This document shows, piece by piece, positions 34,036 through 42,384 of a stretch of DNA of 64,000 bases. Under the pieces are notes generated by a model. It saw nothing but the letters and a program-made list of their open reading frames with translations, had not been told where the DNA came from and made no database searches. The translations under genes were made by a program, and so were the position numbers. Source of the DNA: Chryseobacterium limigenitum (GTDB lineage Bacteria; Bacteroidota; Bacteroidia; Flavobacteriales; Weeksellaceae); the NCBI RefSeq assembly GCF_900114875.1, contig NZ_FPKW01000002.1, positions 186,001-250,000 on the forward strand. The letters run 5' to 3'. The stretch's first letter is position 1. Each line of letters begins with the position of its first letter.

Positions 34036-35182
34036 CTGTACTTGCAATTTTAAATTTGATGGATACTATTTTTCCCTTATCTTTTTTCATTTCGATTACA
34101 CTTAGGTTTTTAAGGGAAGTTGTAGGGGTTGTTACTAAGGTAATGTATTTCTGTTTATCTAAGGTTTCAATGCCATACGTAGCATTATCATATACCTGAT
34201 AAATAGTCGCGTTATTGCTGATTAGGTTTTCTAATTGCTTGCGTTTTTGTTTAAGAAGCTCAGGATTGCCATTAGCATCTTTTACTGAGAAATAATTGAC
34301 GGCCATTTTGTAATCATCCGGCTTCAGTTCTATCATTTCTTCTTCGGGAGCATTTTCTAAGCTTCTGTTTACAGTTAAATATTCGTAAAAAGGTGCTCTG
34401 ATCTCCATTTTCAGGATCTTATCCTTGGTTGAATATTTAAAACATTCACCCGGTTTTATTCTGTAAAGAATTGGAGATTCATTTTCCTTGATTACTTTTA
34501 TTTCTAAAGTATTGATTACTGAAGTTCCTCTGTCTGCATCTGTGAAACAATATTTATATTCTTTCAGAAAAATTTCATCCTTAAAACCTAAAAGTCCGGT
34601 TGCAATCACCAAAATTGAGGTTATAAATGCCCAGGCGTTCTTTTTTAAGAAATTTTTCTTGGGTTTTACAGGCTCAGAATCAGATATTTTTTTTGATTCT
34701 TGATTTTGATTAACTATTTGATTTTCAGTGTTTGATTTTTGTAAATCAATGTTTTCTTGCTCGGTTTGAGTTGTTTTATTAGGCTGAATCTCGCTATTTG
34801 GAAAAATTTGTGAATTTTCAACTGTTTTTTCTAATTCCTGTATATCTTCTTCACTTAAATCTTCTGTTTCCTGTAACAATTCTCCTGCAAAAAGGTGCTG
34901 CTTTTTGAATTCATACCATGAGTCGTAACCCGTATAGATACTCAATAAGTTGAGCATATCGATGCGGGGTAATTTGGTAACCGGAGAGTTTTTGAAATAA
35001 GTGTAAAAAGATTTTTCGCTAATGTTTCCTTTTGCCTTTTTACGAAGATCTTCCTGGAAATATATAATATCTATACCCTTCCATTTTGAAATATCATCAT
35101 AGGAAGGAGTGTATTCTTTCAAATATTGAGCCTGGACATCCTTTTTTAGCTGCTCAAAATGTAATAGATCTAAATCTGTCAA
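34019..35182 (-). CDS. Hypothetical protein with one central membrane helix
   Basis: 387 residues, not recognised. N-terminal half: cytosolic helical region (EQLKKDVQAQYLKEYTPSYD, then a segment with KGNISEKSFYTYFKNSP, perhaps DNA-binding or protein-binding) and an Asn/Gln/Glu-rich linker. One membrane helix at about 185-205 (AWAFITSILVIATGLLGF). C-terminal half: an exported beta-rich domain. This layout resembles anti-sigma or transmembrane sensor proteins, but no family match is claimed. Operon with the lipoprotein downstream; TACCTTTG on the minus strand at 35249-35242 is a likely -7 box. Confidence 0.65.
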   Translation of the reverse strand: MTDLDLLHFEQLKKDVQAQYLKEYTPSYDDISKWKGIDIIYFQEDLRKKAKGNISEKSFYTYFKNSPVTKLPRIDMLNLLSIYTGYDSWYEFKKQHLFAGELLQETEDLSEEDIQELEKTVENSQIFPNSEIQPNKTTQTEQENIDLQKSNTENQIVNQNQESKKISDSEPVKPKKNFLKKNAWAFITSILVIATGLLGFKDEIFLKEYKYCFTDADRGTSVINTLEIKVIKENESPILYRIKPGECFKYSTKDKILKMEIRAPFYEYLTVNRSLENAPEEEMIELKPDDYKMAVNYFSVKDANGNPELLKQKRKQLENLISNNATIYQVYDNATYGIETLDKQKYITLVTTPTTSLKNLSVIEMKKDKGKIVSIKFKIASTDEKNK

Positions 35183-35241
35183 TTTTTTAAATATAATTAA
35201 ATTACTGATTATCAGTTAAGTTTATTTGTAAAACTATTTTA

Positions 35242-35295
35242 CAAAGGTATTACAATTATTTTTCATAAACAACTTTTGTATCTGCTATACCTTTG
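35242..35295. promoter_or_regulatory. Two divergent -7 boxes (TACCTTTG)
   Basis: TACCTTTG at 35288-35295 (+, for the Ala-rich lipoprotein, leaving a ~65 nt leader) and the same box on the minus strand at 35249-35242 (for the 387-residue protein). The -33 boxes are not well placed for either, so the assignment rests on the exact -7 matches. Confidence 0.5.
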
Positions 35296-35365
35296 TCTTG
35301 TTCAAATAACAGAACGAAAGAAAATTTTAATAAAACAATATTAACAAAATTAAATTTAATTTATT

Positions 35366-35704
35366 ATGAAAAAGTCATTATTCGTAGCTGCTATCGCTGC
35401 AATCTCTCTAGTTGCTTGTAAAAAAACTGAAGCTACTTCTACTGAAGGTACTGCTGATTCTGCTGCTGTAGCTACTACTGATTCTGCTGCTGTTGTAGCT
35501 GATTCTGCTGCTACTGTTGTTGATTCTGCTGCTTCTGCTACTGTAGGTGCTGCTAAAGATGCTGCTGCTGCAACTACTGCTGCTGCTGCTGATGCTGCTA
35601 AGAAAACAGCTGAAGGTGCTGCTGACGCTGCTAAAGGTGCTGCTGATGCTGCTAAAGGTGCTGCTAAAGACGCTAAACAAGCTGTTGACGCTGCTAAAAA
35701 ATAA
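35366..35704 (+). CDS. Ala-rich low-complexity lipoprotein
   Basis: 112 residues. The lipoprotein signal ends in SLVACKKTE. The first half repeats short TDSAAV/ADSAAT units (four DSAA steps), and the second half repeats KGAADAAKGAADAAKGAAKD, an amphipathic Ala/Lys/Asp helix resembling LEA-like or YtxH-like proteins. The DNA is dominated by GCT codons, so copy number changes by slippage are possible. Likely a small abundant envelope helix with a stress or spacer role; this is inference. A strong terminator follows. Confidence 0.8.
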   Translation: MKKSLFVAAIAAISLVACKKTEATSTEGTADSAAVATTDSAAVVADSAATVVDSAASATVGAAKDAAAATTAAAADAAKKTAEGAADAAKGAADAAKGAAKDAKQAVDAAKK

Positions 35705-35730
35705 TTTTAGCCTCAACCTAAAAATAAAAG

Positions 35731-35760
35731 AACCGGTTCACCTAGTGAATCGGTTTTTTT
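35731..35760 (+). terminator. Terminator after the Ala-rich lipoprotein gene
   Basis: AACCGGTTCAC / GTGAATCGGTT imperfect stem with loop CTA, then eight T. Confidence 0.8.
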
Positions 35761-35846
35761 ATGCTTTATATCTATGAGTAATAAGTAATTGGTGATAAGT
35801 AATAATTGTAACCCGCAACAATCAACCAATAACCAACAACAAATTA

Positions 35847-36611
35847 TTACCCTTTCTTTTGTTTCAATGCTTCATAGCATGTAATGGCAACGGCGTTGCT
35901 TAAATTTAAAGAGTCAATGCTTCCTGTCATAGGAATTAAGGTATTCTTTCCTTTTCCTGTCCAGAAATCACTTAACCCCGAATGTTCTGTGCCGAATAAA
36001 ACAGCAGATTTTTTCTTAAAATCTCTTTTGTATAGATCTTCAGAACTCTCATCCATAATCGTTGTATAGATATTGAATTGATTCTCTTGAAGAAATTCCA
36101 ATGTTTCCTCATTTTCAGCCTGAAATACTTCCATTCCAAAAAGACACCCAACACTAGAACGAATCACATTCGGATTATAAAAATCTGTTTTACCATCTGC
36201 TACAATTAAGGCATCTACGCCAAAAGCTTCACAGCTCCTCAAAATTGCGCCCAAATTTCCCGGTTTTTCAACACCTTCAACGATAATGACCGTAGAGTTT
36301 TCTTTAGGCTTAAATGTATTTAAATGATTCTCTTTAGCTTTATAAACCCCAATAATTCCTTCAGAACTACCTCTGTATGCTATTTTTTCATACACTTTAT
36401 CATTAACAAAGTGAATTTTTCCTTCCGGAGTTTGTCCTTTAAAAATGGTTTCACAAATGAAAAACTCCACTGCTTCAAAATCATATTTCTGAGCTCTTTC
36501 GTTTTCCTGTTGTCCTTCCACTACGAAAACACCTGATTTTTTTCTAAATCGGTTGTCTGCAAGAAGTTTTGTGATATTTTTTATCTTTTCGTTTTGAAAA
36601 CTTTCAATCAT
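35847..36611 (-). CDS. SpoU/TrmH-family RNA 2'-O-methyltransferase
   Basis: 254 residues. N-terminal substrate-binding part (IKNITKLLADNRFRKKSGVF, then VVEGQQENE) and a SPOUT knot domain with its three motifs: EGVEKPGNLGAILRSCEAFG, LFGTEHSGLSD, and IPMTGSIDSLNLSNAVAITC. It methylates a ribose in rRNA or tRNA using SAM; the exact target is unknown. The rmuC gene lies 2 bp upstream on the same strand. Confidence 0.92.
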   Translation of the reverse strand: MIESFQNEKIKNITKLLADNRFRKKSGVFVVEGQQENERAQKYDFEAVEFFICETIFKGQTPEGKIHFVNDKVYEKIAYRGSSEGIIGVYKAKENHLNTFKPKENSTVIIVEGVEKPGNLGAILRSCEAFGVDALIVADGKTDFYNPNVIRSSVGCLFGMEVFQAENEETLEFLQENQFNIYTTIMDESSEDLYKRDFKKKSAVLFGTEHSGLSDFWTGKGKNTLIPMTGSIDSLNLSNAVAITCYEALKQKKG

Positions 36612-36613
36612 TT

Positions 36614-38113
36614 TTATGATTCTAAAAGGTTATTAGAGTTATCGATCATACTTTGTGGAAGGTCTTTTTTATTCTTTATTCCTAAAGATTTTAATTTCTG
36701 AGTCTGAATAACCAAGTTGTCATTTCCAGTAGAAAGTTGTTTGTAAGCTTCGTTGTAAACGTTTTTAGCTTGGTCTAAATTCTTTCCGACTTTCTCTAAA
36801 TTATCTACGAAACCAACAAATTTATCATACAATTTTGCTCCTCTTTCCGCAATTTCCATGGAGTTTCTGTTTTGATATTCACGTTTCCAAAGGTCAGCGA
36901 TCAACTTTAATGAAGTAATTAAATTGCTTGGATTTAACAATAAAACTCTTCTTTCATAAGCGTAATTCCAAAGGTTTTGGTCTGCCTGCATTGCCGCAAT
37001 ATACGCTGGTTCACTTGGAATAAACATCATCACAAAATCCAGAGATTTCCCGTAATCATCGTAAGCTTTTTGGCTTAATTGAGTGATGTGAGTTTTTATT
37101 GAAGATAAATGCTGATTAAGCTTAATTAAATAAACATCCTGATCAGTTTCGTCAACCAATTCGGTAAAAGCGGTTAATGAAACTTTAGAATCAATGATCA
37201 CATTTCTTTCGTCAGGATATTTTATAACGGCATCAGGACGCATTTTCTTCCCTGAAAATTCTGAAAATAAAGCTTTATTATCTTCATCGCGAAGTTCATG
37301 TTCAAGAAAATATTCTCTTCCTTTTACTAAACCTGATTTTTCAAGAATACTTTCGAGAATCATTTCGCCCCAGTTTCCTTGGGTTTTGCTTTCGCCTTTT
37401 AATGCTCTTGTTAATTTCTTGGCATCTTCAGAGATTTGTTGATTCAGCTCGGCCAATTCTTTTACTTTTTCAGCAAGAGAGAAGCGTTCCTTATTTTCCT
37501 GTTCATACGCTTCATTTACTCTGTTTTTGAGATCTGCGATCTTTTCCTGGAAAGGGTCTAAGATCAATTTAAGATTATTCTGATTAAGAGTTGTGAACTT
37601 TTCGGTTTTTTCTTCTAAAATTTTATTGGCTAAAACTTCAAACTGCAATTTAGATTCCTCCTGAATTTTTGTGATCTCTCCTTTTTGGGTTTCAAGAGAC
37701 TTTTGCAAGCTTTCATTGATGGCGGAAAGCTCAGAATTTTTAGCAAATAGAGTCTGCTTTTCAGTCTGAAGATTTTCAATTTGAGAAGTTTGTTTTGTGT
37801 TAAATTGTTTTTGCTCAAGAAACTGAGAATTCAAAGATGAATGTTCTGCTGAGATTTTTGCAAACTCATTTTTCAGATCATTTAATAGGTCTGTCTGCTG
37901 TTGATTCTGTTCTTTTTCTTTGTTAATATTCTGACTTAATTCCTGAATTTTAAGATTAGAATTTTCCAGATCTGAATTGTTTTTAATATGTAAATTATTA
38001 AGTTCATCATAAGAACTTCGTGAAACCATTGATGATTTCAGCACAAAATACAAAATCACAGCACCAAGAATTCCCCCGGCAATAAATCCAATAATTAAAT
38101 AGGTCATCTCCAT
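36614..38113 (-). CDS. rmuC: RmuC-family DNA recombination/nuclease-like protein
   Basis: 499 residues. One N-terminal membrane helix (IIGFIAGGILGAVILYFVLK), a coiled coil from ~40 to ~210 (repeated Glu/Gln/Lys heptads), then the RmuC nuclease-like domain with QGNWGEMILESILEKSGL, RPDAVIKYPDERNVIIDSKV and DFVMMFIPSEPAYIAA. E. coli RmuC limits inversion between inverted repeats and has recently been tied to phage defence, which here stays only a family statement. It reads into the SpoU gene after 2 bp. Confidence 0.93.
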   Translation of the reverse strand: MEMTYLIIGFIAGGILGAVILYFVLKSSMVSRSSYDELNNLHIKNNSDLENSNLKIQELSQNINKEKEQNQQQTDLLNDLKNEFAKISAEHSSLNSQFLEQKQFNTKQTSQIENLQTEKQTLFAKNSELSAINESLQKSLETQKGEITKIQEESKLQFEVLANKILEEKTEKFTTLNQNNLKLILDPFQEKIADLKNRVNEAYEQENKERFSLAEKVKELAELNQQISEDAKKLTRALKGESKTQGNWGEMILESILEKSGLVKGREYFLEHELRDEDNKALFSEFSGKKMRPDAVIKYPDERNVIIDSKVSLTAFTELVDETDQDVYLIKLNQHLSSIKTHITQLSQKAYDDYGKSLDFVMMFIPSEPAYIAAMQADQNLWNYAYERRVLLLNPSNLITSLKLIADLWKREYQNRNSMEIAERGAKLYDKFVGFVDNLEKVGKNLDQAKNVYNEAYKQLSTGNDNLVIQTQKLKSLGIKNKKDLPQSMIDNSNNLLES

Positions 38114-38204
38114 GTTACAAAATTACAAAAAGAAAAACGGATTTTCTTTACGGGAAACCTTAGTTTTTTACTAAAATTTCCACCATCTTTTTTCAAATTG
38201 CTTC

Positions 38205-38834
38205 TTATGTTGTTGTTTTATGGATAAACCCGAAAGGCTGAAATCCCATACCTTTTGCTTCTACTAATTTGAAAATAATTTCATCACCTTTATTTACTTC
38301 AAGCTCTTGAAACGGCTGAACAAGCAATTTGGCAATTCCGGCTTCTTTTTCGGCATCAAAATATTTTATTCTTACCCAAATATTTTCTGTTTTGTGTTTA
38401 CGGGTTTGGTCAATAAGAAAAACTGTAATGTCATCCGGAAATCCTTCGGCGCTGAATTTTTGATAGATTTCATGATTTCTGAATTCTGCAAGATCATCCC
38501 GGCTATATTCTTTAATGTAACTAGGTATTTCAACATTCAATGATTGTTTGATCTCTGGATTTGCAATTTCAAAATTTGTCCTTGAAAAATGTTCAAATCT
38601 TACAATAGCTCTTGTTTTATCCCTGAAAAGATCTTTTCCGGTAATTAATTCTCCATTGTTTTCTGAAAATAGTTTTAAAATATCTAATGTAATTCCTTCT
38701 TCATGATCAATATACACGTATCCGATGAGATTTTCACCTTCAAAGCCTTGTAATAAAGATGAAAGAAAAGGATAATTTTTAAAGTTTTTAATGATGATAA
38801 ATTGATCCCAAATTTTTTTACCTGGTACACTCAT
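38205..38834 (-). CDS. Hypothetical protein, 209 aa
   Basis: Not recognised. Cytosolic, charged, mostly alpha/beta, with VPGKKIWDQFIIIKNFKNYP at the front, VRIKYFDAEKEAGIAKLLVQ later and a C-terminal beta segment (VNKGDEIIFKLVEAKGMGFQ). It lies 26 bp downstream of the DUF5995 gene on the same strand, so the two likely form an operon. Confidence 0.65.
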   Translation of the reverse strand: MSVPGKKIWDQFIIIKNFKNYPFLSSLLQGFEGENLIGYVYIDHEEGITLDILKLFSENNGELITGKDLFRDKTRAIVRFEHFSRTNFEIANPEIKQSLNVEIPSYIKEYSRDDLAEFRNHEIYQKFSAEGFPDDITVFLIDQTRKHKTENIWVRIKYFDAEKEAGIAKLLVQPFQELEVNKGDEIIFKLVEAKGMGFQPFGFIHKTTT

Positions 38835-38860
38835 TGATTGAATTTATTTAAAATTTTAAA

Positions 38861-39616
38861 TTAAATATTTTTTGTTGAAGATAAAATCTCAATATTTTTT
38901 ACAATATCACTGCTCTCACATTTTTTCAGTTCTTTAGTTAATGCGGGAGTAAGAAGTTTCGGATTTATAATCTGTGAAGCCACTTTTGCAGCGGCGTAAT
39001 CTACAATGTTGATAACAGATTCTCTTAAGAATTGAGGTGTATTTGAAGCAATAACAGCGGTTGCCCAAGAAGTTTCTCTTGCTTTAGAGATCGCAAAATC
39101 TAAAACAACATTATCTTTTCCGTTTGAAATTTTATCAATTAAATCAACAGGATAACAGATTTTATTTAATGAATCCTGAACCTTTTGATTAATGGATGCG
39201 ATGACATTATTAATATTCTCAAAATCTTTTTTCAGTGGATTTATTTTTCTGTAGGGCATTATCGAAGAAGCGGAAATTCCTAAATCCAAATTGATGTGAG
39301 CATTCATTCCCAGAAAAATATGCTGTAAAATCAGAAGGTTTTTGTTTTTCGCAGCTTCAAAAGCAATATACCATGATTGCGTACACTTTTTTCCTTTACT
39401 GTAATTGTCCCATGCTTCAAGATATCTTTGTGCAAAAGCCAGATCCAGAAGAGTCATTCTAGGATTGTCTTCAAATTTTTTCTGTTGGATTCCTTTTAAA
39501 ACCTGCGCGGTCATTATTCTGTAAGTGCAGGCGAAATATCCAACAGGGCTTTGGTTTTCCTTGCTCCAGATGATAATTTCATCTAGTTTTTTTAATACTT
39601 CTTCGATGGTTTTCAT
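38861..39616 (-). CDS. DUF5995-like protein
   Basis: 251 residues. The core FACTYRIMTAQVLKGIQQKK, RYLEAWDNY, SWYIAFEAA and QHIFLGMNAHINLDLGISAS match my recollection of the DUF5995 family, with NAHINLDL its clearest mark; His and Asp there may bind metal. All-helical, no signal. Function unknown. The next gene downstream is the 209-residue unknown. Confidence 0.75.
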   Translation of the reverse strand: MKTIEEVLKKLDEIIIWSKENQSPVGYFACTYRIMTAQVLKGIQQKKFEDNPRMTLLDLAFAQRYLEAWDNYSKGKKCTQSWYIAFEAAKNKNLLILQHIFLGMNAHINLDLGISASSIMPYRKINPLKKDFENINNVIASINQKVQDSLNKICYPVDLIDKISNGKDNVVLDFAISKARETSWATAVIASNTPQFLRESVINIVDYAAAKVASQIINPKLLTPALTKELKKCESSDIVKNIEILSSTKNI

Positions 39617-39668
39617 GGTGGTTTTTGTTTTAATTAAATATAAGAAAAAATGTAATTAGTTGAATTGA

Positions 39669-39699
39669 TTTGGTTTATGAAAAATAATTTGTATATTTA
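39669..39699 (+). promoter_or_regulatory. Candidate promoter of the GG-leader peptide gene
   Basis: TTTG at 39669-39672, 19 bp spacer, TATATTTA at 39692-39699 (one mismatch at the last base). It predicts a leader of about 70 nt. Confidence 0.5.
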
Positions 39700-39776
39700 A
39701 ATCTCGAATAAGGGAATAAAATAGAGTTGTCCGAAAATCTTATAGAGTAGGAAATTAAAACTAATCAAAAATAATT

Positions 39777-39947
39777 ATGAAGAATTTAAAAAACTTAAAC
39801 AGAAAACAACTAAAAAATGTTTTAGGGGGAGCCGCATTAGCTTGTGAAACACCAGTAGATGGAGGTTGCAGTGGTGCAGGTTATATATTCTGTAGCAATC
39901 CATATTGCTGCTATCCACCAAGGAAACCATTTATCTGTTTCGACTGA
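39777..39947 (+). CDS. GG-leader secreted peptide (bacteriocin-like), six cysteines
   Basis: 56 residues. The leader MKNLKNLNRKQLKNVLGG ends in a double Gly at 17-18, the classic cleavage site of peptidase-containing ABC exporters and of ComC/bacteriocin-type leaders common in Chryseobacterium. The core of 38 residues begins AALACETPV and has Cys at 23, 31, 39, 44, 45 and 54, enough for three disulfides, with a CSNPYCCYPPRKP segment. A fitting promoter precedes it and a strong terminator follows, so it is a stand-alone gene. No exporter, immunity or modification gene is adjacent. Confidence 0.82.
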   Translation: MKNLKNLNRKQLKNVLGGAALACETPVDGGCSGAGYIFCSNPYCCYPPRKPFICFD

Positions 39948-39960
39948 TCAGAAATAAAAT

Positions 39961-39992
39961 AGGCTGTCTTTTAAGGCAGCCTTTGCTTTTTT
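39961..39992 (+). terminator. Terminator of the GG-leader peptide gene
   Basis: AGGCTGTCTT / AAGGCAGCCT stem (one G-T pair) from 39961 to 39982, then a T-rich tail. Confidence 0.8.
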
Positions 39993-40018
39993 AATCGTAT
40001 AAACTTTAATGATAAATT

Positions 40019-40489
40019 TTATGGGTTTTCCTGAGAAATCTCTTCATGATGTTTTAAATACAAAGGCAACGCCGCCGACCCATACCAAGGGAAAATTTCA
40101 TAACTGAAAACTCCTGCCTGTACTGCGGGATCTGTTTTTACCCATTGTTCGGCTTCTTCTTTAGATTTTGTATTGAAAATGAACATTCCGCGGAAATTTT
40201 CTTTATTTTTTTCGAGAAAAGGTCCGGCAACGATAATTTTTCCTTCGTCTGCCAGTTTTCCGATGTTGGTCATATGTCCTTTCATTAATTCTCCCATTTT
40301 AGCTTTGTCTTCAATTTTTGCAGAACCGGTTGTCAACATCACGATGGTGTAAGCTTTCATTCCGTATTTGTCTGCGCCAAGAGAGGTTGCTAATTCCTGA
40401 TTGAATTTTGGCTTTTCTGTTTTCTTTTCCTGAGCGAAAGATAAGGCTGCCATGAAAAGAGAGAGGGATAAATAAATTTTTAGTCTCAT
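40019..40489 (-). CDS. YciI-family protein with signal peptide
   Basis: 156 residues. Signal peptide (YLSLSLFMAALSFAQ) puts it in the periplasm. The YciI-like fold is suggested by YTIVMLTTGSA, HMTNIGKLADEGKIIVAGPF and EAEQWVKTDPAVQAGVFSYE; the family's conserved His (in KGHMTNI) and Asp (KTDPAV) are present. Biochemical role unknown. It starts 4 bp after the pncB stop on the same strand. Confidence 0.85.
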   Translation of the reverse strand: MRLKIYLSLSLFMAALSFAQEKKTEKPKFNQELATSLGADKYGMKAYTIVMLTTGSAKIEDKAKMGELMKGHMTNIGKLADEGKIIVAGPFLEKNKENFRGMFIFNTKSKEEAEQWVKTDPAVQAGVFSYEIFPWYGSAALPLYLKHHEEISQENP

Positions 40490-40493
40490 AGGT

Positions 40494-41672
40494 CTAATCT
40501 TTAATTCTTAAAAACTCTTTGGCTAATTCTATCATTTTTGGATCTCCTGTGTATTTTCCGTGTTCGTCGGACAGTTTTACCGTTGGAATCCATTCTTTAT
40601 TAGGCGCCTGAACGCCAATTAATTTCATAACAATATTCATTGGTTTTAATCCTACATCATTGGTAAGATTGGTTCCGATTCCGAAAGAAACTCCGATTTT
40701 GCCTTTGCAGTATTTCGTTATTTCTTCTACTTTTTCAAGATTTAGGGCATCGGAAAAAATGATATATTTAAATAAAGGATTGATTCCGTTTTTCTCATAA
40801 TGAGCAATTGTTTTGTCTGCAAATTCTAATGCATCACCGCTATCATGACGTACACCATCGAACAATTTTGCGAATTTTTTGTCGAACTGACGGAAGAAAA
40901 CATCCGTTGTGTATGTGTCGGAAAGCGCAACTCCCAAATCTCCTCTGTAAACATCAACCCAATGTTCCAGCGCTAATTCGTTGGCCATCTTGAAACCGTA
41001 TTCTGCTCCGTGGAACATAAACCATTCGTGGGCATGAGTTCCGATAGGTTTTACATTGTATTTCATCGCAAAATGAACATTTGAACTTCCTATAAATGTA
41101 GAATCTTTCTTTTGGTTTAACGCTTCCATTACGAGATTCTGCACTTTGTAAGAATGTCTTCTTCTGGTACCGAATTCCGCGAAATTAACGCCGAGTTTTG
41201 TAAGGGATTCTGCTTTTTCAACAGTTTTGCTCATTACCACTTCGTTAGAATCTCTTTCCATGTGATTCATGTCGTAATGAAGTTCGCTGATTAGGGCTAA
41301 CAGAGGTACTTCCCAAAGAATTGTTCTGTACCAGAGTCCTTCAACAGTAACAGTAAGATCATTTCCATCCTGATTGATTTTAACTTCGGAAGGGTCATAA
41401 TGATAGCCTTCAAGAAAATCTAAATAAGGAAGGTCTAAATAAGGGCATGTTCTTGCCAAAAACTTTTTTTCGTCTTTGGTTAATTTTAATTCTGCCATTT
41501 TTGTCACTGCTTCTCTTAAAGCAACATCAAAACCTTCCGGAAATAAATGCTTTCCTCTGTTGATAAATTCATACTTTACAATAGAGCTTGGAAATAATTT
41601 CACCACCGCATTTTGCATGGTTACTTTATAGAAATCATTATCTAGAATGGAGTTTAATCGGACGTCGTGCAT
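40494..41672 (-). CDS. pncB: Nicotinate phosphoribosyltransferase
   Basis: 392 residues, full family length. It makes nicotinate mononucleotide from nicotinate and PRPP for NAD salvage. Motifs: LDNDFYKVTMQNAVVKLFP at the N-terminus, FGTRRRHSYKVQ, PIGTHAHEWFMFHGAEYGF with the active-site His, and the PRPP-site region FDGVRHDSGDALEFADKTI. TAAATTTG on the minus strand at 41698-41691 is a probable -7 box. A YciI-family gene follows in the operon. Confidence 0.95.
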   Translation of the reverse strand: MHDVRLNSILDNDFYKVTMQNAVVKLFPSSIVKYEFINRGKHLFPEGFDVALREAVTKMAELKLTKDEKKFLARTCPYLDLPYLDFLEGYHYDPSEVKINQDGNDLTVTVEGLWYRTILWEVPLLALISELHYDMNHMERDSNEVVMSKTVEKAESLTKLGVNFAEFGTRRRHSYKVQNLVMEALNQKKDSTFIGSSNVHFAMKYNVKPIGTHAHEWFMFHGAEYGFKMANELALEHWVDVYRGDLGVALSDTYTTDVFFRQFDKKFAKLFDGVRHDSGDALEFADKTIAHYEKNGINPLFKYIIFSDALNLEKVEEITKYCKGKIGVSFGIGTNLTNDVGLKPMNIVMKLIGVQAPNKEWIPTVKLSDEHGKYTGDPKMIELAKEFLRIKD

Positions 41673-41710
41673 ATATGTGTAATTTTAACGCAAATTTAAT
41701 AATTAAAAAT

Positions 41711-41739
41711 AAAAATCGCCTAAATGTAAGACGATTTTT
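41711..41739 (-). terminator. Terminator after dps
   Basis: On the minus strand an 11 bp stem AAAAATCGTCT / AGGCGATTTTT (one G-T pair) with a 7 nt loop and a T-rich tail, 27 bp after the dps stop. Confidence 0.7.
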
Positions 41740-41765
41740 TTAAATATTTCGATGATTTTGTCTGT

Positions 41766-42242
41766 TTACTTACCTAAATAGGAGTTGTACATCCAAACTT
41801 CTTTTTCCTGTTCTGTGATATAGTCGCTCATTTGAGAGTTGGTACCCTCGTCTCCCGCTTTGTCGGTGATGTCTAAAAGTTCTCTTTGAAGATCGATAAC
41901 CACTTTGAATGAATTCAGAATGTTCTCTACACTTTTGTTTCCGTCACTGACTTCTTTTGTTTCTTTAATAGTTGCAACTTTTAAATAATCAGAATAATTA
42001 TGAGCCGGAGTAGCGCCTAAAGTCAAAATTCTTTCTGCAATTGCATCAATTTTCAAAACTAAGTTGTTGTATAACTCTTCAAATTTTGGATGAAGGGTGA
42101 AAAACTGATCACCTTTGATGTTCCAATGAGAACCTCTTGTGTTTTGATAAAATACGGAATAGTTTGCTAAAAGTATATTTAATTTTTCCGAAATGTTTTT
42201 GCAGTCGGCTTCAGGAAGCCCAATAATACTTGCATTTTTCAT
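41766..42242 (-). CDS. dps: Dps family ferritin-like DNA-protecting protein
   Basis: 158 residues. Dps stores iron and removes peroxide. Ferroxidase ligands are in SHWNIKGDQFFTLHPKFEEL and KIDAIAERILTLG; TEQEKEVWMYNSYLGK at the end is also typical. The N-terminus lacks the Lys-rich DNA-binding tail of E. coli Dps. The -7 box TAACTTTG sits on the minus strand at 42271-42264, with a weak -33 region. Confidence 0.94.
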   Translation of the reverse strand: MKNASIIGLPEADCKNISEKLNILLANYSVFYQNTRGSHWNIKGDQFFTLHPKFEELYNNLVLKIDAIAERILTLGATPAHNYSDYLKVATIKETKEVSDGNKSVENILNSFKVVIDLQRELLDITDKAGDEGTNSQMSDYITEQEKEVWMYNSYLGK

Positions 42243-42384
42243 ATGTTTATTTTTTTATATCAACAAAGTTAGGAAATATTGTGCCGAACTACTTTTACAG
42301 TCAATAGAAGATAACTATAAGAGGATTTTTAAAAATAATTTGAATAAGTTTCCTTAATATTGCGGTAAAAGACTAAAGACTGTA

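Noticed and set aside
35408..35716. 102-codon Ser-rich frame opposite the Ala-rich lipoprotein
   Set aside because: Direct product of GCT-repeat codons read backwards (AGC/TCA); no start context.
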